A DNA stretch of 64,000 nt, from positions 806,001 through 870,000 of the forward strand of contig CP102272.1 in NCBI GenBank assembly GCA_025149125.1. Reading direction: 5' to 3'. This document shows positions 37,963 through 44,749 of this stretch, one piece after another. The first letter of the stretch is position 1. Each line of letters starts with the position of its first letter. The notes under the pieces were generated by a model. The model did no database searches. It saw only the letters and a list, made by a program, of their open reading frames with translations, and had not been told where the DNA came from. This stretch comes from [Clostridium] asparagiforme DSM 15981. Its GTDB lineage: Bacteria; Bacillota; Clostridia; Lachnospirales; Lachnospiraceae. Made by a program: the position numbers and the translations under genes.

Positions 37963-38132
37963 ACAATCAATCCTCCATATTCATCAAAATTAAATTCACA
38001 CTGCGGACTATCTACTAAAATGGCCGTTTGCGCTCTCCTTGTCCGGCTTGCGCGCTCCCGGCTCTGACACTCGTCACAGGTGCGTCCATCCTCGTCCAGG
38101 TAGCAGCCGCAGGTATCACACCGATAATACAC
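37959..38132 (-). CDS. Small zinc-ribbon protein (57 aa)
   Basis: GTG 38132 lies behind GGAGGTGATGAAGC; stop overlaps the HD gene start. VYYRCDTCGCYLDEDGRTCD then ECQSRERASRTRRAQ gives two CxxC pairs. The C-terminus (CEFNFDEYGGLIV) is acidic. Small phage zinc-ribbon protein of unknown role. Confidence 0.65.
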   Translation of the reverse strand: MYYRCDTCGCYLDEDGRTCDECQSRERASRTRRAQTAILVDSPQCEFNFDEYGGLIV

Positions 38133-38415
38133 GCTTCATCACCTCCAGATCAGTAATCATCTGCCTCAAATGCTTCTGATCAATGTAGATGTCTGCTGTG
38201 TAATCCGGGCTTGAATATGCCTGCCATCCCTTTTCGTGTACACTGACGTATAAACCAGATACGTGCCCTGAGAAACGCAAAAATGCTGTGGGTAAATTTC
38301 CAGTGACTTCTTCCCGCCGCGCTTCAATACCATTGATATCCAGCACCAGATCAAGCACACGGTGCACTTCAGCCCGGCGGCGCTTCTCAATTTTGCGTTT
38401 CAGCCGTTTTTTCAT
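38116..38415 (-). CDS. Hypothetical protein with basic N-terminus (99 aa)
   Basis: ATG 38415 follows GGAGGAATGCAAG. MKKRLKRKIEKRRRAEVHRV is strongly basic, then a beta-rich part (HVSGLYVSVHEKGWQAYSSP; YTADIYIDQKHLRQM). Possibly nucleic-acid binding. In the early operon; unknown. Confidence 0.6.
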   Translation of the reverse strand: MKKRLKRKIEKRRRAEVHRVLDLVLDINGIEARREEVTGNLPTAFLRFSGHVSGLYVSVHEKGWQAYSSPDYTADIYIDQKHLRQMITDLEVMKRVLSV

Positions 38416-38587
38416 CTTGCATTCCTCCAGTTTCTCCCTTATAATGAGGGTGTGAAATTTTATTTGTCTGGCCGACCGGAGTTCGCACCTCCCTCGGCCT
38501 TTTTCTTGCCCCGCTGTTGCCCCAGCCGTAGGGGTTAAGCCCCAATGCTGCGGCTGCGTGGTTGGTTCTGTTCTTGCGCTTACTCAT
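38387..38587 (-). CDS. Possible small basic protein (66 aa)
   Basis: ATG 38587 has AAGGAGTAGTGGTT upstream. MSKRKNRTNHAAAALGLNPY, then GWGNSGARKRPREVRTPVGQ. Low complexity, overlaps the next gene by 29 nt, and the DNA also contains a GGCCGA...TCGGCC stem, so coding is uncertain. Confidence 0.4.
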   Translation of the reverse strand: MSKRKNRTNHAAAALGLNPYGWGNSGARKRPREVRTPVGQTNKISHPHYKGETGGMQDEKTAETQN

Positions 38588-38646
38588 AACCACTACTCCT
38601 TATTTAAATTTCATGGTATAATCACCTCAAAAAGGAGGTGACTGAT

Positions 38647-38808
38647 ATGGACGAAATCCTATATCAAACTAAAGAAGTTAAAAAACTATACTCAGAGGAA
38701 CAGGTAAACAAAATGCTGTCAAACGGTTGGAAACTTGCATATATCGGGCAATATAACGACCCGCCTCATGAGTGTGGAACTGTGTTTGTACTCATTCGGA
38801 CTGAGTAA
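38647..38808 (+). CDS. Small protein (53 aa) convergent with a homologue
   Basis: ATG 38647 follows AAAGGAGGTGACTGAT, a perfect ribosome site, with -10 TATAAT about 30 bp upstream. MDEILYQTKEVKKLYSEEQV, NKMLSNGWKLAYIGQYNDPP, then a beta end VFVLIRTE. The fold resembles DUF1737-type proteins. It is the only rightward gene inside the leftward operon, and its 3' end overlaps a homologous leftward gene. Confidence 0.65.
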   Translation: MDEILYQTKEVKKLYSEEQVNKMLSNGWKLAYIGQYNDPPHECGTVFVLIRTE

Positions 38809-38935
38809 CATTTCCAAGTATGTATACCGTTGGATGGATGGTTGTATTAATATCTATGTACACCCATCCTTCTGACAAAAGTTTGTTCGCTTCTTCATAA
38901 GAAAAAACCTCTTTTATTTCTTTGATCTGTTTCAT
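38792..38935 (-). CDS. Small protein (47 aa), homologue of 38647-38808
   Basis: ATG 38935 follows AGAGGAGAAAGCGAAAATT. MKQIKEIKEVFSYEEANKLL, SEGWVYIDINTTIHPTVYIL aligns with the convergent gene (KEVKKLYSEEQVNKMLSNGW). The two overlap by 17 nt tail to tail, so each transcript is antisense to the other's end. Confidence 0.6.
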   Translation of the reverse strand: MKQIKEIKEVFSYEEANKLLSEGWVYIDINTTIHPTVYILGNVTQSE

Positions 38936-38973
38936 AATTTTCGCTTTCTCCTCTTATCCCTGGGGGCCGGGTA

Positions 38974-39132
38974 TTATAACAGATACAATCCCAAGGCCAA
39001 ACCGGCCAGGAAAAACGCTATGCCCCACATTACCGCCGTTGCTACCACGACCACTTGCCGTATGATCCGCCACGGACGCCGTGTCCGCTGGGGCATGTAG
39101 TGAATCGGGCCGGGTATGTCTCGCTTATGCAC
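38974..39132 (-). CDS. Small single-TM protein (52 aa)
   Basis: GTG 39132 lies behind AAAGGCGGTGATCCCA, the same ribosome-site sequence as terS. HKRDIPGPIHYMPQRTRRPW is basic, followed by one TM helix (VVVVATAVMWGIAFFLAGLA, LGLYLL). Overlaps the upstream gene by 8 nt. Unknown. Confidence 0.55.
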   Translation of the reverse strand: MHKRDIPGPIHYMPQRTRRPWRIIRQVVVVATAVMWGIAFFLAGLALGLYLL

Positions 39133-39352
39133 TGGGATCACCGCCTTTCCAGCGGCCCGTTACCGGATGGCCCAAAAACTTTTCAAGCTTGTACCGGAAA
39201 ATGTTGTATTCGTTTTTTTCTCCGTTACCAAGCGCTTCCTTGGGGATCACCTCACCCAGGTCCCACAGCTTGCGTTTCATCCGCTCTCGGACCTTCTGGG
39301 CGGTGCAACCGATCTCCCGGGCAGCTTCTACGGCGTTAAAAATCTCTTTCAC
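39125..39352 (-). CDS. Small HTH/excisionase-like protein (75 aa)
   Basis: GTG 39352 follows GCGAGGTGATACCC; a longer frame overlaps the previous gene without a ribosome site. MKEIFNAVEAAREIGCTAQK, VRERMKRKLWDLGEVIPKEA resembles a MerR/excisionase-type winged helix, then KYKLEKFLG-like end. It could be the phage excisionase or a regulator. Confidence 0.55.
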   Translation of the reverse strand: MKEIFNAVEAAREIGCTAQKVRERMKRKLWDLGEVIPKEALGNGEKNEYNIFRYKLEKFLGHPVTGRWKGGDPSA

Positions 39353-39383
39353 GGGTATCACCTCGCTTTCAATTCTGGAAAGC

Positions 39384-39674
39384 TTATCTAAGTACCTCCA
39401 TAGAGCTGCTTCCGTCATCGGTAACAGCTTTTTCATATCCAATAAGGTAAGGCTTAATAATTTCTTTTGCCTGTTCCAACTGGATAGGGGTAATTTCTGA
39501 TAAGCCCCGTAACATCTCCCTGATATCAACCGTCACCGTTAATTCAGGATTTCCCAAATTAGTATTCATCTGTACAAGTGAAGCACCGGTTATTCCTCTG
39601 GATACGTCTAACCCGCAGATGATAACATGTGTGCTACGACCAAAATTTTTAAGCTCTAAAATTGGTTTTGACAT
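39384..39674 (-). CDS. Hypothetical protein (96 aa)
   Basis: ATG 39674 follows AGGAAGGGAGGAAGATTAGA. SKPILELKNFGRSTHVIICG, LDVSRGITGASLVQMNTNLG, NPELTVTVDIREMLRGLSE is beta-rich, then a helical end. Second gene of the early operon. Unknown. Confidence 0.6.
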   Translation of the reverse strand: MSKPILELKNFGRSTHVIICGLDVSRGITGASLVQMNTNLGNPELTVTVDIREMLRGLSEITPIQLEQAKEIIKPYLIGYEKAVTDDGSSSMEVLR

Positions 39675-39734
39675 TCTAATCTTCCTCCCTTCCTCTTATT
39701 CCGTCCTCTCGGTTGTCAATGTGCTTTAATCAAA

Positions 39735-39908
39735 TTACGATTTCTTGCTACCATCTTCTGGTGGCTGTTTAACGTGACCCGCCCCAGTTATCAGACCAAT
39801 CATATACGCGAGTGCCTTTTCCCGTGCACTCTCATCCAGCATCGGCGCCATAATATGGATATTAGCCAATGAGTCGCCAGTAAGATTTACTCCGTTGATA
39901 ACCGTCAT
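39735..39908 (-). CDS. First gene of the early operon (57 aa)
   Basis: ATG 39908 follows AAGAGGTAAAGCAAT. MTVINGVNLTGDSLANIHIM, APMLDESAREKALAYMIGLI, then GAGHVKQPPEDGSKKS. It is 50 bp downstream of the leftward promoter, the place of Cro or an antirepressor, but it shows no HTH. Unknown. Confidence 0.55.
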   Translation of the reverse strand: MTVINGVNLTGDSLANIHIMAPMLDESAREKALAYMIGLITGAGHVKQPPEDGSKKS

Positions 39909-39956
39909 ATTGCTTTACCTCTTTTCACTAATGCGCTTTTTATTGACTACATGAGT

Positions 39957-40033
39957 ATATTAACTCACGAAGTGATATTTGTCAACACTTTTTTGTTATA
40001 ATTATTGACTTTGTGAGTTTTTTGTTTTATAAT
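39957..40033. promoter_or_regulatory. Repressor switch: divergent promoters and operators
   Basis: Leftward: TTGACA (39985-39980)-17-TAATAT (39962-39957). Rightward: TTGACT (40005-40010)-17-TATAAT (40028-40033). Similar imperfect palindromes, ACTCACGAAGTGA and (reverse) ACTCACAAAGTCA, lie in the two spacers and are the likely repressor operators. Confidence 0.75.
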
Positions 40034-40059
40034 CACATATATAGGAAAGAGGTGATATG

Positions 40060-40434
40060 ATGAACGAACGCATTAAAAAAATTAGAAAAGAATTTGGATT
40101 AACCCAAACAGAGTTTGGCAAAAAGATTGGAGTAAAAGGGAATACAATAACCAATTATGAAACCGGACTGCGAAACCCATCTGAAGCTATAATAATGGCA
40201 ATATGCCGTGAATTTTCAGTAAATGAGCTATGGTTACGGACGGGGACTGGGGAAATGAAAAAAGCGCTTGAAGGTGAAGAACGTTTTTCCCTTAATATAG
40301 GAAAGCTACAGAACACTGATAATGAAACGTTGATACGATGGGTAAACGCGATAGCAGAAACAAATCCTGAATTGCTAGAAGATATTGAAAGCTTTTTTAT
40401 GAACCTTCTAGGAATAAAAAAAGAGTCGGATTAA
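40060..40434 (+). CDS. CI-like XRE repressor (124 aa)
   Basis: ATG 40060 (5 nt after AGAGGTG; ATG 40057 is an alternative). N-terminal HTH: MNERIKKIRKEFGLTQTEFG, KKIGVKGNTITNYETGLRNP. The middle FSVNELWLRTGTGEMKKALE is typical of Gram-positive phage repressors. The C-terminus lacks a LexA-type peptidase, so induction would need an antirepressor or another signal. It controls the divergent early operon. Confidence 0.8.
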   Translation: MNERIKKIRKEFGLTQTEFGKKIGVKGNTITNYETGLRNPSEAIIMAICREFSVNELWLRTGTGEMKKALEGEERFSLNIGKLQNTDNETLIRWVNAIAETNPELLEDIESFFMNLLGIKKESD

Positions 40435-40442
40435 TCCGACTC
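40423..40442. terminator. Bidirectional terminator palindrome
   Basis: GAGTCGGATTAATCCGACTC is a perfect 20-bp palindrome preceded by AAAAAA on +. It holds the stop codons of two convergent genes, and both proteins end in E-S-D. Confidence 0.65.
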
Positions 40443-40565
40443 ATTCTCCTCGACAGCAAGTAGTAGAGATATGTACACCCGGTTTAGGAGCTTTACATTG
40501 TCAACCTGTTTGGCTAATTCAGCAATTAACTTTTGATACTGTTCAGCGGTCATATTTTCTACCAT
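40431..40565 (-). CDS. Small protein convergent with the repressor (40-44 aa)
   Basis: ATG 40565 or 40553 (GGAAAGG lies upstream). MTAEQYQKLIAELAKQVDNV, KLLNRVYISLLLAVEENESD is a helical peptide with a hydrophobic end. Similar short peptides accompany repressors in clostridial phages. Its transcript would be antisense to the repressor end. Confidence 0.45.
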   Translation of the reverse strand: MVENMTAEQYQKLIAELAKQVDNVKLLNRVYISLLLAVEENESD

Positions 40566-40641
40566 CCTTTCCCCTGGCCCTGACTGGCCCTTCTATATAT
40601 TGCAACGGCTTCGGATATCAGAATATACCGCCGGTGGCGCA

Positions 40642-40680
40642 TTTGTCCGGTATAACGGACAAATATAGACAAGTGTCTAT
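40642..40680. repeat. Two inverted repeats downstream of the second XRE gene
   Basis: TTTGTCCG-GTATAA-CGGACAAA (40642-40663) and ATAGACA-AG-TGTCTAT (40665-40680). Perfect arms; likely operators or hairpins. The surrounding 40566-40692 shows no gene. Confidence 0.6.
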
Positions 40681-40692
40681 TATGTACCCCGT

Positions 40693-40911
40693 TTAGGGGT
40701 TAATCAAGATTGAAAACAGATCGCCAGGGGGCACGCCAAGTGCCAGGGAAAGTGAACACAATGTGCGTATGGTGGGATTGACTTTACCATCTTCAATTTG
40801 ATTGATCTGGGTCTTGCTTACGCCTGATAGCTTGGAGAGTTCCCGATCTGTGAGATTCTTCCGGGTCCGAAGATCATACAGATGGTACTCGATTCGGTAT
40901 TCTGGTATCAA
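40693..40911 (-). CDS. XRE-family HTH protein (72 aa) under SOS control
   Basis: TTG 40911 is chosen: GGAGGT is 7 nt upstream. YRIEYHLYDLRTRKNLTDRE, LSKLSGVSKTQINQIEDGKV, NPTIRTLCSLSLALGVPPGD is a compact Cro-like HTH. Its promoter has LexA boxes, so DNA damage should induce it. That makes it a candidate antirepressor-like trigger that links the SOS response to a repressor without peptidase domain. Confidence 0.78.
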   Translation of the reverse strand: MIPEYRIEYHLYDLRTRKNLTDRELSKLSGVSKTQINQIEDGKVNPTIRTLCSLSLALGVPPGDLFSILINP

Positions 40912-40961
40912 CGTTTCTACCTCCATGCGGTTAGTATTCGCATTCCGCGCGGAAGTATGTG

Positions 40962-41010
40962 CGAACATATGTTCTGTTTTCATTATAGAACATACGTTTG
41001 TATTTTGCAA
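40962..41010 (-). promoter_or_regulatory. SOS-regulated promoter with two LexA boxes
   Basis: Minus strand TTGCAA (41010-41005)-17-TATAAT (40987-40982). One LexA-type box (CAAACGTATGTTCT, 41000-40987) is in the spacer and a second (plus strand CGAACATATGTTCT, 40962-40975) just downstream of the -10. Confidence 0.78.
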
Positions 41011-41051
41011 CAGGGGGTTATAACTTTTTACATTTATTTAGGAGGTGTACT

Positions 41052-42056
41052 TTGAGCATAAAAGGTTCCGCAGGAGAGCTTTTTTTAGGTAAGCAGGAGG
41101 CAACCATAATTACTTTTTGGGGAAATAAGATAAAAATACCCTATGACAATTTAAAACGTATTGATTACTCATATTTTAAATTCGGTGATGGCGGATATAT
41201 CGATTTTGTTGATCTCTCTAATCGGTTAAGGAGATTCGAATTTGCCAAAAAAGCAAATGAGCCAGTTTCCAGAGCTATTACGTTCATGCAGGAAAATAAT
41301 CCTGAGCTTGATTTTGTAGAACATAACCCAAATGATTTAAAATTTTACCAAAAAAGTTGGTTTATACTGTTAATGCTCTTCTTTTGCTGTTTACCCCTTG
41401 GATTATTTTTAATGTGGTATTACAAAAAAAATACCAAGTCAGTTAGAATATACTTAACTGTTTTTTTTACCATAATGTGGGGACTAGGTATATATATACA
41501 ATATCAAAACGCTGTCACTGCAAAAAGTGAATTTCAGCAATCCTATGAAAATATAATGCAATCTGTATATGGAGAAGGTAACAACGTTGTTGAAAGCGTT
41601 TCTGATACCACGGTATATCCTGATACTGTTCCTGATACTTCTGACGAATCAGGTGTTGATAGTGGTGACGTTTTGGAATACAATGTTGGAGATGTTTTTG
41701 AATCAAATGATATTAAAATCATGTTCATTGATTCCGGGGATTACTCTACGGATAATGAATTTTTGCAGCCTGCGGCAGGAAATAAATATATTTACGCCGA
41801 ATTTTCTGTATATAATATTGGTGAATCTGATTATTCAGTTGGGTCTGTATCATTTGATTGCTATGCTGATGATACTCTATGTTCACAATCAATATTAACA
41901 GTAGACGATGCCATGAGTTCCATTGCGACCCTATCACCTGATCGGAATATAAAAGGTAAAATTTACTATGAAGTTCCAAAAGACTCAAATAAAATAGAAA
42001 TTGAGTTTGAGACAGATTTCTTATCACAAGATAAAGTATATTTTATTGTAAAATAG
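41052..42056 (+). CDS. GRAM-like/two-TM/DUF4352-like membrane protein
   Basis: 334 aa; TTG 41052 follows GGAGGTGTAC. Residues 1-80 form a PH/GRAM-like domain (ATIITFWGNKIKIPYDNLKR). Two TM helices follow (SWFILLMLFFCCLPLGLFLM; IYLTVFFTIMWGLGIYI). The extracellular part has a Thr/Ser/Asp-rich linker and a DUF4352/telokin-like domain (YNVGDVFESNDIKIMFID; NKYIYAEFSVYNIGESDYSV). It lies between repressor and integrase, the usual place for genes expressed from the prophage, so a superinfection-exclusion or host-modifying role is plausible. AT-rich. Confidence 0.72.
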   Translation: MSIKGSAGELFLGKQEATIITFWGNKIKIPYDNLKRIDYSYFKFGDGGYIDFVDLSNRLRRFEFAKKANEPVSRAITFMQENNPELDFVEHNPNDLKFYQKSWFILLMLFFCCLPLGLFLMWYYKKNTKSVRIYLTVFFTIMWGLGIYIQYQNAVTAKSEFQQSYENIMQSVYGEGNNVVESVSDTTVYPDTVPDTSDESGVDSGDVLEYNVGDVFESNDIKIMFIDSGDYSTDNEFLQPAAGNKYIYAEFSVYNIGESDYSVGSVSFDCYADDTLCSQSILTVDDAMSSIATLSPDRNIKGKIYYEVPKDSNKIEIEFETDFLSQDKVYFIVK

Positions 42057-42058
42057 CA

Positions 42059-42096
42059 AAAAAGCCCCAGGAGCTACCAACTCCCAGAGCTTTTAA
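42059..42096. terminator. Terminator
   Basis: AAAAAGCCCCAGGAG and CTCCCAGAGCTTTT form a stem around CTACCAA, ending in a T-tract 3 nt past the membrane-protein stop. A-run at the other side allows bidirectional use. Confidence 0.6.
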
Positions 42097-42107
42097 GATA
42101 GGTACTA

Positions 42108-42164
42108 TTGCCCGTTGCACGAACGGATGATATAATACCAGCTTGACACCTGTATTATATCACC
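42108..42164. promoter_or_regulatory. Integrase promoter inside an inverted repeat
   Basis: TTGCCC (42108-42113)-17-TATAAT (42131-42136) drives the integrase. GGATGATATAATAC (42125-42138) is repeated inverted as GTATTATATCACC (42152-42164), so a mirrored -10 exists on the minus strand with TTGACC 18 bp away. Possible autoregulatory or attachment-arm site. Confidence 0.6.
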
Positions 42165-42224
42165 CCGCAGTGCACCCGGTCAATGGGTGTATTTTTTATA
42201 CTCATTTTTAGGGAGGTAGATATA

Positions 42225-43400
42225 ATGTCAAGACCAAAAAAGAAAAAGAGAACTTATCCACGACTTCCAAACAAATTCGGCAGTATCAAGAAACTAAGTG
42301 GAAACCGTACAAACCCTTACGGAGTGTACCCGCCCACAACAGAATTTGACGAGGATGGACGGCCAAAGTCAGTCCCAGCCCTGGCCTATGTAGATGATTG
42401 GTATTATGGTTTCTCAATCCTTACAGCCTACCATGCCGGGACATACGTTCCGGGAGTTTATCCTCCCAAGCCAGCGCAAAAACTCACCGACATAGAGGGG
42501 CTGGATGAGGTCATAAAAAATCTGATCAGCGACTACAGCAAACTGCGGTCTGCACTTACTGGACAGGTTGAGCGGGTCCAAGGTCCAACATTCGCTGAGG
42601 TATACAAACGATTCTATAATTGGAAATATGTTTCATCAAAGAAAATGTATTCGGAAAGTTCAAAGAATTCAGCAAAGGCAGCTTTCAAAAACTGTGCATC
42701 ACTCCATGATCAAATTTTTGCAGATTTACGTTATAGTGATCTTCAAGCTGTAATTGACGGCTGCGAATTGAAACACGCTAGTTTAGAATTAATTTTGAAT
42801 CTATTCCATCAGATGTACGCATATGCAGACATTGAGGGGCTATGCGAAAAGGACTATTCCGCCCACGTAAAAATCAATATTGAGGATGACGATGAGGGTG
42901 GGGAACCTTTTACCGAAGAAGAATTAAAAATTTTGTGGAAAAATGAAAAAAATCCTGAAATAGAATTGCTGTTGATTATGTGTTATTCTGGCTATCGAAT
43001 TGCAGCATATAAGACGCTAAAAGTAAATCTCGATGACCAGTATTTTCAAGGAGGCTTGAAAACCAAGGCGGGAAAAGACCGTATTGTACCAATACATCCC
43101 GGAATCCTTACGCTGGTCAAGCGCCGTCTTAAACGTGATGGTGGGCTATTAGTTTGCTCTGTTGGAAAATATCGGAAAAGTATGTATGGCGCATTAGAAA
43201 TGCTCGGAATTGAAAAACACACTCCGCATGATTGTCGGCATACATTTTCTGCGCTATGCGAAAAGTATGAAGTTCAAGAAAATGATCGAAAAAGAATGCT
43301 GGGGCATTCTTTCGGAAACGATATTACGAACAAAACGTATGGTCACAGAAGCCTGGAAGATTTACGAACAGAAATTTGCAAAATTAAAATTTGTCACTAG
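42225..43400 (+). CDS. int: Phage integrase (tyrosine recombinase)
   Basis: 391 aa; ATG 42225 follows TTAGGGAGGTAGATATA. A basic N-terminus (SRPKKKKRTYPRLPNKFGSI) and AP2-like arm-binding part precede the core-binding domain (FAEVYKRFYNWKYVSSKKMY). The catalytic domain holds Arg (CYSGYRIAAYKTL), Lys, HDCRH, GHSF and Tyr (NKTYGHRSLEDL). It integrates and, with an excisionase, excises element 1. The attachment site should be within the next few hundred bases. Confidence 0.9.
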   Translation: MSRPKKKKRTYPRLPNKFGSIKKLSGNRTNPYGVYPPTTEFDEDGRPKSVPALAYVDDWYYGFSILTAYHAGTYVPGVYPPKPAQKLTDIEGLDEVIKNLISDYSKLRSALTGQVERVQGPTFAEVYKRFYNWKYVSSKKMYSESSKNSAKAAFKNCASLHDQIFADLRYSDLQAVIDGCELKHASLELILNLFHQMYAYADIEGLCEKDYSAHVKINIEDDDEGGEPFTEEELKILWKNEKNPEIELLLIMCYSGYRIAAYKTLKVNLDDQYFQGGLKTKAGKDRIVPIHPGILTLVKRRLKRDGGLLVCSVGKYRKSMYGALEMLGIEKHTPHDCRHTFSALCEKYEVQENDRKRMLGHSFGNDITNKTYGHRSLEDLRTEICKIKICH

Positions 43401-43646
43401 CTTGTCACTATTGATATATTTTTTCGCAGATATTTAAATGATTTATAAGCACCAACAAAAACATTGCTTTTCCCTTATTTTACATGGGTTTTTTGAGATT
43501 TTCTCGTAAAACGAAAGATTAAACAGATTCCGAATGATTTTAAAGAAATATTAAAAAAAGACGAACAGGAAGGGTTGCTTCAGTTTTGCATAAGGTATGC
43601 GAAAAAAGATAAAGTTACTCGGCAAAACTGACATTGAGGTGATGAA
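43401..43646. other. Junction between elements, likely attachment region
   Basis: AT-rich sequence follows the integrase and contains an open frame without start (KIKQIPNDFKEILKKDEQEG; LLQFCIRYAKKDKVTRQN) ending at 43632. This may be a gene fragment left by integration. The next element begins right after it. The att core cannot be defined without the outer ends. Confidence 0.4.
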
Positions 43647-43838
43647 ATGAGAATAAGGCGGATTAAGGTAGTTGTACCGGAGCTTGTTTCGCTTTTGGGT
43701 TACGATTTTTCGGTGCCGGAATACGAGTGTGCATGTGGCGCAGAAGTGGTAGCGGACTATAAATACTGCCCGGGCTGCGGTGCGGAACTGGCATGGGATC
43801 GGGTCAGGAGGAAAAGCAATCGTGAAAAGAACATTTGA
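43647..43838 (+). CDS. Small zinc-ribbon protein (63 aa)
   Basis: ATG 43647 follows TTGAGGTGATGAA. ECACGAEVVADYKYCPGCGA shows two C-x(2)-C pairs of a zinc ribbon; the ends are basic. First gene of element 2 visible. It overlaps the next gene by 17 nt. Confidence 0.65.
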   Translation: MRIRRIKVVVPELVSLLGYDFSVPEYECACGAEVVADYKYCPGCGAELAWDRVRRKSNREKNI

Positions 43839-44043
43839 TTTCAGCGAAATTGTAACGTACAACCATAGCATCAAGGTAGTGGCAAAATCCGAGAAAATTT
43901 TGGATGAGATTGAGGACGCACTTGGTTGCATGATTGATGATGAGTCTGTCGAATGCAAAGAGGACTTGTTTAACGAGATCACACGACTGGGCGGAGAGTA
44001 TGAATATATCGAAGATGGAAGCCCTTACGTGGAGTATGAGTAA
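43822..44043 (+). CDS. Small acidic protein (73 aa)
   Basis: GTG 43822 follows GTCAGGAGGAAAAGCAATC; the longer frame lies within the zinc-ribbon gene. KRTFDFSEIVTYNHSIKVVA, KSEKILDEIEDALGCMIDDE, then LFNEITRLGGEYEYIEDGSP. An alpha/beta small protein; unknown. Confidence 0.6.
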   Translation: MKRTFDFSEIVTYNHSIKVVAKSEKILDEIEDALGCMIDDESVECKEDLFNEITRLGGEYEYIEDGSPYVEYE

Positions 44044-44058
44044 TCTAAGGAGGAGCAT

Positions 44059-44331
44059 ATGAGAAAGAAAATTTTTGTTGGGGTAACTATTGTTGGAATC
44101 ATCTTTGGAATTGGTGGTTGCCAGAGCTGGGAGCGCAACATGAAATCACTCAGCAGCGATATCTCTGGCGGCCTTAACCGGACGGTAACTGTATATGACT
44201 ACAATGGTCAGGTGATCAGGCAGTACGCCGGGAAGTTTGATGTTTCCGAAAGCGAGAACGAGGTGTATTTTGATATCGACGGGAAGCGGGTCATTATCCA
44301 CGGCGGTATCGTAATCAACGAGGAGAATTGA
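44059..44331 (+). CDS. Phage lipoprotein (DUF5052-like)
   Basis: 90 aa, ATG after AAGGAGGAGCAT. A lipoprotein signal is clear: MRKKIFVGVTIVGIIFGIGG then Cys (lipobox IGGC). The mature part (SDISGGLNRTVTVYDYNGQV; DIDGKRVIIHGGIVIN) resembles DUF5052 phage proteins. It would sit on the outside of the membrane; a role in exclusion or host-surface change is possible. Confidence 0.72.
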   Translation: MRKKIFVGVTIVGIIFGIGGCQSWERNMKSLSSDISGGLNRTVTVYDYNGQVIRQYAGKFDVSESENEVYFDIDGKRVIIHGGIVINEEN

Positions 44332-44334
44332 GAT

Positions 44335-44586
44335 ATGAGGCCAGTATATTACAAGGTGTATGACCAGGGCCGCTACATGGGCACATACACCGCCACAGAG
44401 TTACAGACAATGCTCCATTGCGGCCGGCAGGTGCCACGAGAGTACGCGGCAGACTGCCAGAGATACCGAGGACGTTATACCTTCGTGCTGGTTAACGATT
44501 CCGTAGGTATGAGCCTTCAGGAGTTGGCGAAGGCATGGGACAGTGAACGGCTGCGGATTCTGCGGGCAGCCGGGAGGATTACATAA
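44335..44586 (+). CDS. Conserved small basic protein (83 aa), element 2
   Basis: Counterpart of 2221-2472 with only a few substitutions (YKVYDQ for YKVFDQ; SVGMSLQELAKAW for SAGLSLQELAEAW). It again precedes the recombinase gene, supporting a linked function. Followed by the same GCCGGGG...CCCCGGC hairpin (44592-44610). Confidence 0.7.
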   Translation: MRPVYYKVYDQGRYMGTYTATELQTMLHCGRQVPREYAADCQRYRGRYTFVLVNDSVGMSLQELAKAWDSERLRILRAAGRIT

Positions 44587-44635
44587 TTTAAGCCGGGGGA
44601 ATACCCCGGCAAATAAAAACGAAAGCAGAGAACAT

Positions 44636-44695
44636 ATGTACGAAAACAATGGAAAGCGGCGGTCACCCGCCAAGATGATTCCGCCGCTTAAATAA
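44636..44695 (+). CDS. Candidate conserved micro-ORF (19 aa), element 2
   Basis: MYENNGKRRSPAKMIPPLK; keeps frame and core with the element 1 micro-ORF at 2522. Weak evidence for coding. Confidence 0.3.
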   Translation: MYENNGKRRSPAKMIPPLK

Positions 44696-44698
44696 TAC

Positions 44699-44726
44699 GC
44701 CTGGGTTCATTATATCTAACTCAGGC
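44699..44726. repeat. Inverted repeat upstream of the recombinase, element 2
   Basis: GCCTGGGTT and AACTCAGGC pair (one G-T) around CATTATATCT. Sequence differs from the repeat at 2584-2613 but position and pairing are kept. Confidence 0.55.
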
Positions 44727-44749
44727 AGATAATGCAAGAGGAGGATAAT

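Noticed and set aside
44622..44650. LexA box GAACATATGTAC near the element 2 micro-ORF
   Set aside because: It breaks the consensus at one half and there is no promoter around it; the ATG of the micro-ORF accounts for part of it.
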